The notes under the pieces: model-generated
Told to the model about the DNA's origin: nothing
Databases searched by the model: none
What the model saw: the letters and a program-made list of their open reading frames with translations, nothing else
Shown: positions 19,305 through 28,822 of the stretch, one piece after another
How the letters are laid out: each line of letters starts with the position of its first letter
How positions within the stretch are numbered: position 1 is the stretch's first letter
Assembly (NCBI RefSeq): GCF_019100565.1
Contig: NZ_JAHRID010000006.1
Span: 62,001-126,000, forward strand
Origin: Arsukibacterium indicum
GTDB taxonomy: Bacteria; Pseudomonadota; Gammaproteobacteria; Enterobacterales; Alteromonadaceae
DNA length: 64,000 nucleotides
Direction: 5' to 3'
Translations under genes and position numbers: made by a program

Positions 19305-20371
19305 GATGAAAAACTCCGTAATGCCAGGCCGCTTGCAACCATAAGTTGCGGGCCGCTTTTATTTAATTGCTCACGATCAACGGAGGTGGCAACATCAATG
19401 GTTTTGAAGGGATTGGCCACAACAGTGTGGATGCCAAGTTCGTCAACTAATAGCTTATCGATGCCTTCAATTAACGCCGTACCGCCTGAGACAATGAGGT
19501 AGTCCACCGCATCACGGCCGCTGCTGGTTAAGTACATCTGGATGCCCCGACGAATTTGCTGTAACAGCATGGTCTGGAACGGCGCCAGCACTTCAAATGT
19601 ATAGTTAGGGGGTAAATCACCACTAACTTTCGCCAGTTCCGCTTCATCGTAGCTTTTGTTGTAATAAGACAGAATACTGCGGGTATATTGTTCGCCACCA
19701 AATGCCTGGTCGCGGGTGTACAGGGTTTTGCCTTTCTCTACAATACTGAGCAGGGTCATGGTGGCGCCGATATCAACCAGTGCCACAACCTTACCTGCAG
19801 CATCATCTGGTAATTGCTTTAAACACAATTCAGCAGCTCTGCTAAGGGCATAACTTTCCACATCAACCAGTTTGGCGTTGAAGCCACCATTGTCCAATGC
19901 CGCTACCCGCGCTTCAACACTTTCGGTGCGGGCCGCGCTAAGCAGTACATTTACTTTAGACGGGTCAGACTCGTTGACATCAAGTTTCTCGAAGTCGAGG
20001 CTAACCTCATTCAGTGGATAAGGTATCAGCGTATCCGCTTCAACTTCAATCTGACTTTCAAGTTCAGCATCGGTTAATGACACATCCATGAAGATGACTT
20101 TACTGATCACTGTGGATCCGGATACCGCAGCAGCGGCGAACTTGACTGACCGTGGGATCTTCTTGCGGATCTTGCCGATCACATTACCGACGGCTTCGAT
20201 ATCCTGGATCTCACGATCTGACATCGCGCCTTTGATCATCGGTTCGACAGCAAAGGCTTCCACCTTATACTGGCTACCATGCTGGCTTAACAGCACAGCC
20301 TTGACGGAGTGAGCACCGATATCAATGCCTACCATCATAGGTGTTTGTTTACTGAACAGGCTTTTTATCAT
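19292..20371 (-). CDS. pilM: Type IV pilus assembly ATPase-like protein PilM
   Basis: A 359-residue actin/FtsA-fold cytoplasmic protein that binds nucleotide and the PilN tail. Landmarks are VGIDIGAHSVKAVLLS (phosphate 1), ALVDIGATMTLLSIV (phosphate 2) and VSGGTALIEGID (adenosine loop). AGGA lies just before the ATG. It is the first gene of pilMNOPQ and is divergent from ponA, an arrangement widely conserved in gammaproteobacteria; the two starts are 153 bp apart. Confidence 0.95.
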   Translation of the reverse strand: MIKSLFSKQTPMMVGIDIGAHSVKAVLLSQHGSQYKVEAFAVEPMIKGAMSDREIQDIEAVGNVIGKIRKKIPRSVKFAAAAVSGSTVISKVIFMDVSLTDAELESQIEVEADTLIPYPLNEVSLDFEKLDVNESDPSKVNVLLSAARTESVEARVAALDNGGFNAKLVDVESYALSRAAELCLKQLPDDAAGKVVALVDIGATMTLLSIVEKGKTLYTRDQAFGGEQYTRSILSYYNKSYDEAELAKVSGDLPPNYTFEVLAPFQTMLLQQIRRGIQMYLTSSGRDAVDYLIVSGGTALIEGIDKLLVDELGIHTVVANPFKTIDVATSVDREQLNKSGPQLMVASGLALRSFSSWHI

Positions 20372-20524
20372 AGCTTCCTGTGGCCATTTTATAGTTATGA
20401 TTCTTATTGTCGTATTCTTAGCTCAGACGCTATTTTTTAGCAAGAAAAAGCGTTTCATCGACAGCCAATAAATATATACTAGCAGCGTTGTAAAGGAATT
20501 GGGAGTAAAAATTGGGGTTATTCA

Positions 20525-23161
20525 GTGTCTTGGGTTAAAAAACTTTTAATAGTCTGTCTGGTTGGTTTTTTCGCTGGGATCCTGACGATCGTTGCGATGT
20601 ATTTTTATGTCCGCAATGATCTGCCTGACGTTGCTACCTTAAAGGAAGTTAAGCTGCAAACCCCAATGCAGGTTTACACCGCGGATGGCCAGCTTATTTC
20701 CCAATTTGGCGAGAAACGGCGGATACCGTTAAAACTGGATGAAATGCCACCTTTACTCATTCAGGCGTTCTTAGCTATTGAAGATACAAGGTTTTATGAT
20801 CACCCTGGTATAGATATTATCGGCATTATGCGGGCAGCTACCGTGGTTGCATCGTCTGGTGACTTCAGCCAGGGTGCCAGTACCATAACCCAGCAACTGG
20901 CCCGGAACTTTTTCCTCAGCCGGGAAAAAAAGATCATCCGTAAAATTAAAGAAGTGTTTCTGGCGTTCAAAATTGAACAGCTGTTAGAGAAAGATGAAAT
21001 TCTCGAGCTTTATCTGAATAAAATCGAATTAGGCCATCGCTCATTTGGTGTTGGCGCTGCAGCCCAGGTTTATTTTGGTAAAACGGTGGACGAACTTACA
21101 CTGGACGAAATTGCAATTATCGCCGGTTTACCTAAAGCCCCTTCAATCCTTAACCCTATCCGTTCACCTGCCAATGCCAGAAGCCGTCGTGATGTCGTGC
21201 TGACCAGAATGCGTGCTATAGATGTAATAAGCGAGCAGGATTATCGTAAGGCATTAGCCGCCCCGATTACCAGTAAATTGCATGGTGCTCAAATTACGGC
21301 TTCAGCACCTTATATTGCTGAAATGGTGCGCCAGCAAATGGTAGAGCGGTTTGGTGAAGAAGTCGCTTACTCTGAAGGGTACAAAGTTTACACAACGGTG
21401 CAAAGTGAACATCAGCAAGCAGCCAAACAAGCGCTGCAGCAGAATTTATACAATTATGATGAACGGCATGGGTATCGCGGGCCAGTGGCGAGATTATGGC
21501 AAGCTGAGCTCGATGCCAATGCCAATAAGCCAGATACTGATGCAGAACAGCAGCCGGTATTTACCGAGACAGATCGCCCGGAGCATGCTGAAATCATTGC
21601 TTACCTAGCTAAGCAACAAGGTATTGAAGATTTAATGCCGGCAATCGTGCTGTCAGTTTTTAACAACAGCGCTGAAATATTGTTGGCCAGTGAGCAAACA
21701 ATAATGCTGGAATGGGACGGTTTAAAGTGGGCCAGAGCTTTTATTAATGACGAGCGTCAGGGTGTTGCCCCCAAAAGTGCCGCGGCAATCCTGGCGCCCG
21801 GCATGCATATTCTGGTAAGGCAGCAGGACGATCAATGGCGGCTTAGCCAGATCCCGGCCGCCAGCAGTGCACTGGTAGCGGTCAATCCACAGAACGGCGC
21901 CATCCAGGCCTTGGTGGGTGGTTATAGCTTCAGCCAGAGCCAGTTTAACCGGGTAACCCAGGCAAAACGCCAGGTTGGCTCAAATATTAAACCATTTATT
22001 TACTCAGCAGCGCTGGAGCAGGACTATACGCTGGCTTCGATCATGAATGACGCCCCTATTCATCAATGGGATGACAATGCTGGTATTGCCTGGCGGCCGC
22101 GCAATTCACCGCCGGTTTATGACGGCCCCATCCGGATCCGAGAGGCACTGGCTAAATCGAAAAATGTGGTGTCAGTACGGTTATTGCGAGGCGTTGGTAT
22201 AGATGAAAGTATCCGTCATTTGCAACGTTTTGGCTTTACCGCCAGTGACTTACCCCGCAATGAAACACTGTCTCTGGGCTCCGCCTCTTTAACACCGTTA
22301 GAGCTGGTGACGGGTTATGCGGTATTTGCTAACGGCGGTTTCCTGGTGACACCTTTTGTGGTTGATAGAGTACTGAATGAACAGGATGAAGTGATTTATC
22401 AGCACACGCCTGAAATTGCCTGTTCAGCATGCCAGCAACAAGACGTGGCAACTGACGAGCTGGCCGCAAGCGACGATGCAGCAATGACAGAGGCCGACAC
22501 TGAACAGCAGCTTTACGAGCTGTTCAACACCATGCAACAAGACGCTCCGGCAGAGCCTGAGCAAGCAGAACCCTTACTTGCCGAGCAGGTTATCAGCAAC
22601 CAGAATGCCTTTTTAATTGCCGACGCCCTTACCAGCAGTGTCTGGGGCGGCGGCGACTGGAGTAAGGGCACCGGCTGGAATGGCACCGCCTGGCGGGTGC
22701 AACGTTTGAAAAGGCGGGATATTTCGGCAAAAACCGGTACCACCAATGATTCAAAAGACACCTGGTTTTCCGGCTTTACCACGGCAACAGCTGTAACTAC
22801 CTGGGTCGGCTTTGATGACGCTAATCGTAGTCTTGGCCGGGCGCAGTGGCATGCCAATATGGGCCAGGATCAGAGCGCCGGAACCGAGTCAGGCGCGCGC
22901 ACGGCGCTTCCCGCATGGTTAGATTATATGACCCAGGTGCTACCTGACTTCGAGCAAGAGACACGACAACCGCCGACCGGGCTGTCATCGGTCAGAATTG
23001 ATTTGGCCAGTGGCCTGCTTAGCCGCAGCACCGACCATACCAGTAGTTTTGAATACTTTAAAATAGGGACTGAGCCAACTCAGTATAGTCAAAGTAACGT
23101 ACAACAAATTTACTTTGATAATGATAAAAAAGCTGAGCCGGATGAATCTGAGCTGTTTTAA
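20525..23161 (+). CDS. mrcA: Penicillin-binding protein 1A, bifunctional
   Basis: Polymerises and cross-links peptidoglycan at the inner membrane. The 878 residues hold a membrane anchor (about 8-28), a GT51 glycosyltransferase with catalytic Glu86 in AIEDTRFYDHPG and QGASTITQQLARN, an OB-type insert, and a transpeptidase with Ser486 in GSNIKP, the SKN motif (KSKNVVS) and KTGTT starting at Lys736. Between SKN and KTG an acidic, glutamine-rich insert (about 633-685) looks disordered. I kept the GTG at 20525: GGGG lies seven bases upstream and no closer ATG exists. A 12-bp stem terminator follows. Confidence 0.95.
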   Translation: MSWVKKLLIVCLVGFFAGILTIVAMYFYVRNDLPDVATLKEVKLQTPMQVYTADGQLISQFGEKRRIPLKLDEMPPLLIQAFLAIEDTRFYDHPGIDIIGIMRAATVVASSGDFSQGASTITQQLARNFFLSREKKIIRKIKEVFLAFKIEQLLEKDEILELYLNKIELGHRSFGVGAAAQVYFGKTVDELTLDEIAIIAGLPKAPSILNPIRSPANARSRRDVVLTRMRAIDVISEQDYRKALAAPITSKLHGAQITASAPYIAEMVRQQMVERFGEEVAYSEGYKVYTTVQSEHQQAAKQALQQNLYNYDERHGYRGPVARLWQAELDANANKPDTDAEQQPVFTETDRPEHAEIIAYLAKQQGIEDLMPAIVLSVFNNSAEILLASEQTIMLEWDGLKWARAFINDERQGVAPKSAAAILAPGMHILVRQQDDQWRLSQIPAASSALVAVNPQNGAIQALVGGYSFSQSQFNRVTQAKRQVGSNIKPFIYSAALEQDYTLASIMNDAPIHQWDDNAGIAWRPRNSPPVYDGPIRIREALAKSKNVVSVRLLRGVGIDESIRHLQRFGFTASDLPRNETLSLGSASLTPLELVTGYAVFANGGFLVTPFVVDRVLNEQDEVIYQHTPEIACSACQQQDVATDELAASDDAAMTEADTEQQLYELFNTMQQDAPAEPEQAEPLLAEQVISNQNAFLIADALTSSVWGGGDWSKGTGWNGTAWRVQRLKRRDISAKTGTTNDSKDTWFSGFTTATAVTTWVGFDDANRSLGRAQWHANMGQDQSAGTESGARTALPAWLDYMTQVLPDFEQETRQPPTGLSSVRIDLASGLLSRSTDHTSSFEYFKIGTEPTQYSQSNVQQIYFDNDKKAEPDESELF

Positions 23162-23239
23162 AACAGGCCTGGCAAACCATAGCGCTCCGATTACAACAGG
23201 CAATTTTCACCTGCTTTAAGGTGCAGTTGCGCTGGTAAG

Positions 23240-23267
23240 AATAAGGCCAGCTTTTGCTGGCCTTATT
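23240..23267. terminator. Bidirectional terminator between ponA and argH
   Basis: Twelve-base perfect stem AATAAGGCCAGC/GCTGGCCTTATT with a TTTT loop, followed by TTGTTAT rightward. It lies between the convergent ponA and argH and can serve both, although the U-tract is short on either side. Confidence 0.75.
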
Positions 23268-23297
23268 TGTTATGGTCATGCTGTCGTTAAACCAGGT

Positions 23298-24686
23298 TCA
23301 GTCAGTACCAATGCTATCAAACCAGCTTTTTGTTTGAGCCAGCGCCTGCATTACCTGCTCCGGCGCTGTGCCACCTAAGGCACACCGCCTTGCCATTCCC
23401 GCTTCCAGCGTCAGTGCCGGATATACATCATCGGCAATTAACCCGCTAACCTGCTGCAACTGATTCAGGCTAAGTGCTTCCAGCGGTAGTTGCTGTTTTG
23501 ACGCAACCAGTACCAGCTCACCGGCACATTCATGGGCATCCCGAAACGGCATGCCTTTGCTTACCAGATAATCGGCTAAATCAGTGGCATTACTGTAACC
23601 AAGCTCGGCAGCCTTGCGGCACTGCTCATGATTAACACTCAGATGTGGTAACACTGTCGCCAGTACCAGCAAAGATTGCTGCCAGCTATGCATTAAATCA
23701 AAAAAGCCCTGCTTGTCTTCCTGCATATCCTTGTTGTAAGCCAGTGGCAGGCCTTTAAGCACATGTAAAATAGCCACCAGGTGGCCTAATACTCTGCCGG
23801 TTTTGCCCCGGAGTAACTCAAACACATCAGGGTTTTTCTTTTGCGGCATCAGTGATGAGCCAGAACTTATCGCATCACCGAGCTTGAAAAACCCAGCTTC
23901 ACCGGAGCAAAAGAAAATCACATCTTCTGATAACCGGGATAAATGGGTCATACATAAGCTGGCAGTTGCAGAAAGTTCTACCAGATAATCACGATCTGAT
24001 ACGGCATCAAGACTGTTGAGTGCCGCCTGACTAAAGCCAAGCTCAGTTGCCAACACCTGACGGTCAATGGTTACACCGGTGCCCGCCAGGGCACCACACC
24101 CCAAAGGACAACAGTCCATTCTGGCTACGGCATCATCCAGCCTGCCCAGATCCCGTTTAAACATCTCCACATAAGCCAGGGCCCAGTGTGCGACCAAAAC
24201 GGGCTGAGCCCGCTGCAAATGGGTAAAGCCCGGCATCACGGCCTGCTGTGCTTTCTCGGCAAACTCCAGCAAGGCCGCCAGTGCAGCCAGTAAAGATTTA
24301 CGCACCGTGCCAGCTTGTAGCCGGGTCCATAACCTTAAGTCGGTAGCAACTAAGTCATTGCGGCTACGGCCGGTGTGCAGCTTTTTAGCCACACTGCCAA
24401 GCTTGGCAGTCAGCTGACTCTCTACCCAGCTATGAATATCCTCTTCCTGCGTTTGCAGCGGCAGACGCGGATCCGCTTCAATCGCAATTGCGAGATCTGC
24501 CAGCCCCTGATCCAGTTGCAATGCTTCAGCATCAGTAATAATCCCGGCTTGCAACAGCCCTTTAGCCCAGGCTCTGGACGCAGCGATATCCTGCTGCGCC
24601 AGCAAGTAATCAAAACTAAGTGAATCGTTAAAATCACGAAATTCGCTTAACGTCGCTTCAGTAAAACGTCCTCCCCACATTGCCAT
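23298..24686 (-). CDS. argH: Argininosuccinate lyase
   Basis: Splits argininosuccinate to arginine and fumarate, the last step of synthesis. A 462-residue fumarase/aspartase-superfamily enzyme with the signature SSGSSLMPQKKNPD, the N-terminal MWGGRF and HTGRSRNDLVATDLRLW. It has the single-domain length: the N-acetylglutamate synthase domain that some marine Vibrio/Alteromonas relatives fuse to ArgH is absent. It is the last gene of argCBFGH and follows argG by five bases. Confidence 0.97.
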   Translation of the reverse strand: MAMWGGRFTEATLSEFRDFNDSLSFDYLLAQQDIAASRAWAKGLLQAGIITDAEALQLDQGLADLAIAIEADPRLPLQTQEEDIHSWVESQLTAKLGSVAKKLHTGRSRNDLVATDLRLWTRLQAGTVRKSLLAALAALLEFAEKAQQAVMPGFTHLQRAQPVLVAHWALAYVEMFKRDLGRLDDAVARMDCCPLGCGALAGTGVTIDRQVLATELGFSQAALNSLDAVSDRDYLVELSATASLCMTHLSRLSEDVIFFCSGEAGFFKLGDAISSGSSLMPQKKNPDVFELLRGKTGRVLGHLVAILHVLKGLPLAYNKDMQEDKQGFFDLMHSWQQSLLVLATVLPHLSVNHEQCRKAAELGYSNATDLADYLVSKGMPFRDAHECAGELVLVASKQQLPLEALSLNQLQQVSGLIADDVYPALTLEAGMARRCALGGTAPEQVMQALAQTKSWFDSIGTD

Positions 24687-24691
24687 AATGG

Positions 24692-25897
24692 TTAGTCCTT
24701 TTGTTGATGCATTGCCCGGATCCGGCTGGCCAAACTATACAGCCGGATGAAACCAGCCGCATCTTTCTGATCGTATACCTCATCACCTTCAAAGGTTGCG
24801 AATGCCTCAGAATACAGGGTATTAACCGAGCGACGTTTAGCTACGGTAACATTGCCCTTATAAAGTTTAATAACGACATCACCGGTTAACTGCTCAGCCA
24901 GTGAGGTAGCGGCAGCCAGTAAGGCATCTTTTAACGGGGTAAACCAGCGGCCGTCATAAACCAGTTGGGCGAACTCCAGGCCTATTTCCTCACGGTACTT
25001 CAGCGAGCTGCGATCATATACCAACGCTTCCAGCCCTTTTAAGCCGGCCAACAGAATAGTACCGCCAGGCGTCTCGTAACAGCCGCGGGATTTCATTCCC
25101 ACCAAGCGGTTTTCTACAATATCAATCCGGCCGATGCCATGTTCTGAGCCCAGTTCATTTAACAATTCTATCGCAGCTACACCATCAAGTTGCTGGCCGT
25201 TAACGCTGGTTAATAAGCCCCGCGCAAAGCTCAGTTCAACATAAGCAGGATGATCAGGTGCCTGCTCTGGCGATTTGGTCCACATCCATACCTGCTCGGA
25301 TGGCTCGCACCAGGGATCTTCCAGCTCGCCGCCCTCGTGAGAAATATGCCATAAGTTAGCATCGCGGCTGTAAATCTTAGTCGCTGATGCGGTGGTTGGC
25401 ACCTTTTTCTCTGCCAGATAGTCCAGCAAAGACTGACGTGAATTAAACTTCCATTCCCGCCATGGCGCGATAACTTTAAGCTGCGGCGCCAATGCTGCAA
25501 AACAACTTTCAAAGCGAACCTGATCATTGCCTTTGCCGGTACAACCATGGCATAACGCATCGGCCCCCAGCTCCAACGCCAGTTTAACCTGGGCACGGGC
25601 AATCACCGGCCGGGCCATTGAGGTACCCAGCAGGTACTGACCTTCGTATACCGCACCGGTTTTTAAAGTTGGAAATATCACCTCATTTACCAGCTCCTGC
25701 CTTAAATCAACAACATAGCAGCTGCTGGCACCCGAGTTTATGGCTTTTTGCTCAACACCCGCCAACTCTTCATCACCCTGACCGACATTGGCAACGAAGG
25801 CAATAACTTCACAGTTATAATTGTCTTTTAACCATGGCACGATAGCAGATGTATCCAAACCACCCGAATAAGCCAATACCACTTTTTTAACGCTCAT
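24692..25897 (-). CDS. argG: Argininosuccinate synthase
   Basis: Condenses citrulline and aspartate using ATP. A 401-residue enzyme with the PP-loop AYSGGLDTS near the N-terminus and the conserved [15 protein letters not shown] and [19 protein letters not shown] segments. It is seven bases downstream of argF and five bases upstream of argH. Confidence 0.97.
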   Translation of the reverse strand: MSVKKVVLAYSGGLDTSAIVPWLKDNYNCEVIAFVANVGQGDEELAGVEQKAINSGASSCYVVDLRQELVNEVIFPTLKTGAVYEGQYLLGTSMARPVIARAQVKLALELGADALCHGCTGKGNDQVRFESCFAALAPQLKVIAPWREWKFNSRQSLLDYLAEKKVPTTASATKIYSRDANLWHISHEGGELEDPWCEPSEQVWMWTKSPEQAPDHPAYVELSFARGLLTSVNGQQLDGVAAIELLNELGSEHGIGRIDIVENRLVGMKSRGCYETPGGTILLAGLKGLEALVYDRSSLKYREEIGLEFAQLVYDGRWFTPLKDALLAAATSLAEQLTGDVVIKLYKGNVTVAKRRSVNTLYSEAFATFEGDEVYDQKDAAGFIRLYSLASRIRAMHQQKD

Positions 25898-25904
25898 TAT
25901 TACC

Positions 25905-26819
25905 TCAACTAAATAAACTGACTAACACGGCATTCTGAGCATGCATCCGGTTTTCGGCCTGCTGCAATACCAATGAATAATCACTGTCCAGTACTTCACT
26001 GGTTACTTCCTGCCCCCTATGAGCCGGTAAACAGTGCATAAAATGTTTTACCGCTAACCGCTGCATTGCTGCGGTGTTTATCTGATAGTCGGCAAATAAC
26101 TGGCCCACCTGTTTAGGGTCTGCTTTTGCGCCCATCGACAACCAGGTATCGGTATAGATGGCGTCGACGCCTGCAGCAGACGATAAATGCTGGCTAAGCA
26201 CCAGTTTGGCACCGCTTTTTGCTGCCAGTTGCTGGGCTTTTAGTAACACATGAGCGTCGGGGCCAAAGCCCGGCGGCGTGATAACAGTCAGGTCCATACC
26301 CATAATGGCAGCTCCGAGCATTAATGAATGGCAAACATTATTGCCATCACCAACAAAAGCCAGATGAACCTTATTCAGCTCACCAAATTGTTCATGCAAT
26401 GTCAGTAAATCTGCCAGTGCCTGGCAGGGATGATATAAATCACTCAGCGCATTAATAACCGGCTTTTGACTGCTTCGGGCCAGTTCTATCAGGGTTTTCT
26501 GGGAGAAAACCCGGGCCACTATTGCATCGGTCCAACACGCCAGGTTGCTACCAAAATCCTGCACGGATTCCCGAACGCCCATGGCACCGTTTTGTAAATC
26601 CAGATAGACACTATGCCCACCAAGCTTATGAATACCGACATCAAAGCTGACCCGGGTGCGCAAAGACGGCTTTTCAAATAACAAAGCAACACTTTTACCG
26701 GCCAATGCAGTGCGATACTGTGCCGGATCGCCCTTAATCTCCAGGGAAAGGGTCAGAATGTCACGCAGTTGGTGCTGGCTCAGATCGGTTAAGCACAGTA
26801 ACTGGCTTAATTTACTCAT
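25905..26819 (-). CDS. argF: Ornithine carbamoyltransferase
   Basis: Makes citrulline from ornithine and carbamoyl phosphate. The 304 residues contain the carbamoyl-phosphate loop as [12 protein letters not shown] (SLRT in place of the more common STRT), YTDTWLSMG for ornithine, and HCLPAHRG with the active cysteine. HCLPAHRG and the ornithine SMG loop fit true ornithine transcarbamylase rather than the N-acetyl- or N-succinylornithine variants. It is in the anabolic operon, 70 bp after argB. Confidence 0.93.
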   Translation of the reverse strand: MSKLSQLLCLTDLSQHQLRDILTLSLEIKGDPAQYRTALAGKSVALLFEKPSLRTRVSFDVGIHKLGGHSVYLDLQNGAMGVRESVQDFGSNLACWTDAIVARVFSQKTLIELARSSQKPVINALSDLYHPCQALADLLTLHEQFGELNKVHLAFVGDGNNVCHSLMLGAAIMGMDLTVITPPGFGPDAHVLLKAQQLAAKSGAKLVLSQHLSSAAGVDAIYTDTWLSMGAKADPKQVGQLFADYQINTAAMQRLAVKHFMHCLPAHRGQEVTSEVLDSDYSLVLQQAENRMHAQNAVLVSLFS

Positions 26820-26889
26820 AAAACACGCTGTAATCCGCCAGGCGGTTTCCCAGATTATGCCTGCAGTGCATTAATACACTGCGGCGGGT

Positions 26890-27660
26890 TTAATATAAAA
26901 TGCAGGTGCCTACCGGCTCGTCCTGCATCAGTTTTAATAAGTTTTCAGGATGCTGCCAGCCCGCAACAATAATATTGCGTTGTAGCGCCAGGCCGGTTTC
27001 AAGTGCCGCATCAAGTTTCACTTTCATCCCACCTTTAATCACGCCGCTGGCTACCAATTCAGCAGCGCCTGCTGGTGTAAGCTCGGTAATCAGTTGCATC
27101 TGACTATCCAGAATACCTGGTACATCAGTCAGCAGCACCAGTTCGCCCTGCACTAACTGACAAATCGCTGCTGCAGCTAAATCAGCGTTAACATTCAGTA
27201 GCTGCCCTTCACTGCCTATACCCACTGAACTGAATATCGGAGTAAAACCTTGTTCTAGTAACACATTAAGCAGTGTTGCGTCATTCGCTTTGGCAAAACC
27301 TACCGCGCCCAGCTTACTATTGACGGTAAACTGCAAACTGCTGCCGGCAGATAAATTCAGACCAACCGGATTTAAACCCTGCAGCATGGCACGGCTAACC
27401 AGCTCAGCATTTACTGCGCCGTCTAAGGCGCCGGCAATAACGGGCATTTGCTCTGGCGGTGACACCCGCTGACCATCAATTTTTTCGGTGGTAAAGCCAA
27501 ACTTTGCCAGCCACTGATCAACCTGGTCGCCGCCACCATGCACCAACACCACAGGCAGCTGATGTTTCAGCTGGCAGCAAACTGACAGTAACGCGTCCAT
27601 TGCCGGGCGATCCTGCAACAGACGGCCACCCATTTTAATTACCAGGGGTAAGGTTTTCAT
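26890..27660 (-). CDS. argB: Acetylglutamate kinase
   Basis: Phosphorylates N-acetylglutamate, step two of arginine synthesis. A 256-residue amino-acid-kinase fold protein with VIKMGGRLL (phosphate loop), VLVHGGGDQVDQ, and TDVPGILD. Length matches the E. coli enzyme, which is not inhibited by arginine (the inhibited type has an N-terminal helix that is missing here). It overlaps argC by four bases. A small hairpin without T-tract lies in the 70-bp gap to argF. Confidence 0.95.
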   Translation of the reverse strand: MKTLPLVIKMGGRLLQDRPAMDALLSVCCQLKHQLPVVLVHGGGDQVDQWLAKFGFTTEKIDGQRVSPPEQMPVIAGALDGAVNAELVSRAMLQGLNPVGLNLSAGSSLQFTVNSKLGAVGFAKANDATLLNVLLEQGFTPIFSSVGIGSEGQLLNVNADLAAAAICQLVQGELVLLTDVPGILDSQMQLITELTPAGAAELVASGVIKGGMKVKLDAALETGLALQRNIIVAGWQHPENLLKLMQDEPVGTCILY

Positions 27661-28688
27661 ACCACCACCCCGCTGAATAAACCGGCAGTTTCCGGTTTAC
27701 CAAACCGGACATTGGCTGCCTGCATTGCCTGTGCCGCAGCACCTTTAAGCAGATTATCAATTGCTGAAACAACCACCAGCTGCTCACCATCCTGTTGCCA
27801 GTAAATATCACAGTATGGCGTACCGGCCACATTGGCGACATTGGGTGACTGGCTAAGCAACCGTACCAGCGGTTTGTGCTGGTATGCTTCGGTGAAGGCC
27901 TGTTTCACCTGCTCCGGGGTTATGCCCGCTTTTAATGTGACGACACTGGTTGCCAGTATGCCGCGCTTAAAATTACCTAAATGCGGAGTGAACACCACTT
28001 TCCTGCGTAAATTCTGTTCAATCTCTGGCCGGTGACGATGCCCGAAAAAGCCATAGGCATTCAGGCCCACTTCACAGAACGAGGTGCTGAGCGCGGCTTT
28101 ACGGCCGGCACCAGACACCCCGCTAGTAGCATTTATTACCGGAATATTGTGCTCTGCCAGTAATTCATTTTTAATTAACGGCAGCAACGCCAGTGAGCAA
28201 GCCGTAGGGTAACAGCCGGGTACTGAAATTAAATCGCCTGGTACCTCACTCAACCACTCCATCAGACAATAGTCAGCATTAGCTAACAACTCTGGATGCT
28301 GATGCTGATAACCATAATACTTTGGATACAAATCCGCCTGTTTCAGCCTGAAAGCACCTGATAAATCAACAACCACGATGCCCGCCGCCAGCAGCAATGG
28401 GGTAACAGCTTCGCTCGCTTCATGCGGCAGTGCCAGAAAAGCCACATCTATCTGCAACGAACTTATCCGCTCGTCCTGCCAGGGCTCTACCACAATATCG
28501 ATAGCATTAGTGAAACGCGGATATAACTGACTTAACGGCTCAGCGGTCCGGCCGCCAGAAGCAAACGCATAGTCCAGTGAGAAATAGGGGTTAGCTGCCA
28601 GCAATGCACATAACTCAGCGCCACTGTAGCCAGCAGCACCTAACACGGCGCTTCGAATTTTTTGTTCAGAAGAAGAAACTAAAGACAT
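27657..28688 (-). CDS. argC: N-acetyl-gamma-glutamyl-phosphate reductase
   Basis: Reduces acetylglutamyl phosphate to the semialdehyde with NADPH. A 343-residue type-1 ArgC with SAVLGAAGYSGAELCALL for the dinucleotide, the active cysteine in VPGCYPTACSLAL and GHRHRPEIEQ. I chose the ATG at 28688, which gives a beginning close to other ArgC proteins; in-frame ATG (28697) and TTG (28709) codons upstream lack ribosome-binding sites. It is the first gene of argCBFGH, with ARG-box-like operators about 85-120 bp upstream. Confidence 0.93.
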   Translation of the reverse strand: MSLVSSSEQKIRSAVLGAAGYSGAELCALLAANPYFSLDYAFASGGRTAEPLSQLYPRFTNAIDIVVEPWQDERISSLQIDVAFLALPHEASEAVTPLLLAAGIVVVDLSGAFRLKQADLYPKYYGYQHQHPELLANADYCLMEWLSEVPGDLISVPGCYPTACSLALLPLIKNELLAEHNIPVINATSGVSGAGRKAALSTSFCEVGLNAYGFFGHRHRPEIEQNLRRKVVFTPHLGNFKRGILATSVVTLKAGITPEQVKQAFTEAYQHKPLVRLLSQSPNVANVAGTPYCDIYWQQDGEQLVVVSAIDNLLKGAAAQAMQAANVRFGKPETAGLFSGVVV

Positions 28689-28743
28689 GTTAACCATACT
28701 CAATTGCAAAACCAGCTAAAAGTTATAGCATAAAACGGTTGCT

Positions 28744-28772
28744 AGTGTAGAACGGCAAACATGCAGAATCAA
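28744..28772 (-). promoter_or_regulatory. Candidate sigma-70 promoter of argCBFGH
   Basis: On the minus strand TTGATT (28772-28767) and TACACT (28749-28744) are 17 bases apart. Four of six positions match in each hexamer. The -35 touches the ARG-box pair, as expected for repression. Confidence 0.4.
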
Positions 28773-28806
28773 CAATAATTATGCTGTTTTTGTGAATTTT
28801 TATTTA
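28772..28806. promoter_or_regulatory. Tandem ARG-box-like operators of argC
   Basis: On the minus strand, TAAATAAAAATTCA (28806-28793) matches the ArgR core TGAAT-N4-ATTCA at nine of ten positions, and AGCATAATTATTGT (28785-28772) at six of ten with an all-A/T centre. Their cores are offset by exactly 21 bp, the spacing of ArgR hexamer sites in E. coli. The pair precedes the candidate promoter. Confidence 0.6.
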
Positions 28807-28822
28807 TTCTTCTAAAGGTCAG

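Noticed and set aside
26863..26882. Hairpin GCAGTG/CACTGC between argB and argF
   Set aside because: No T-run follows in the direction of transcription; it may be a processing site but does not support a terminator.
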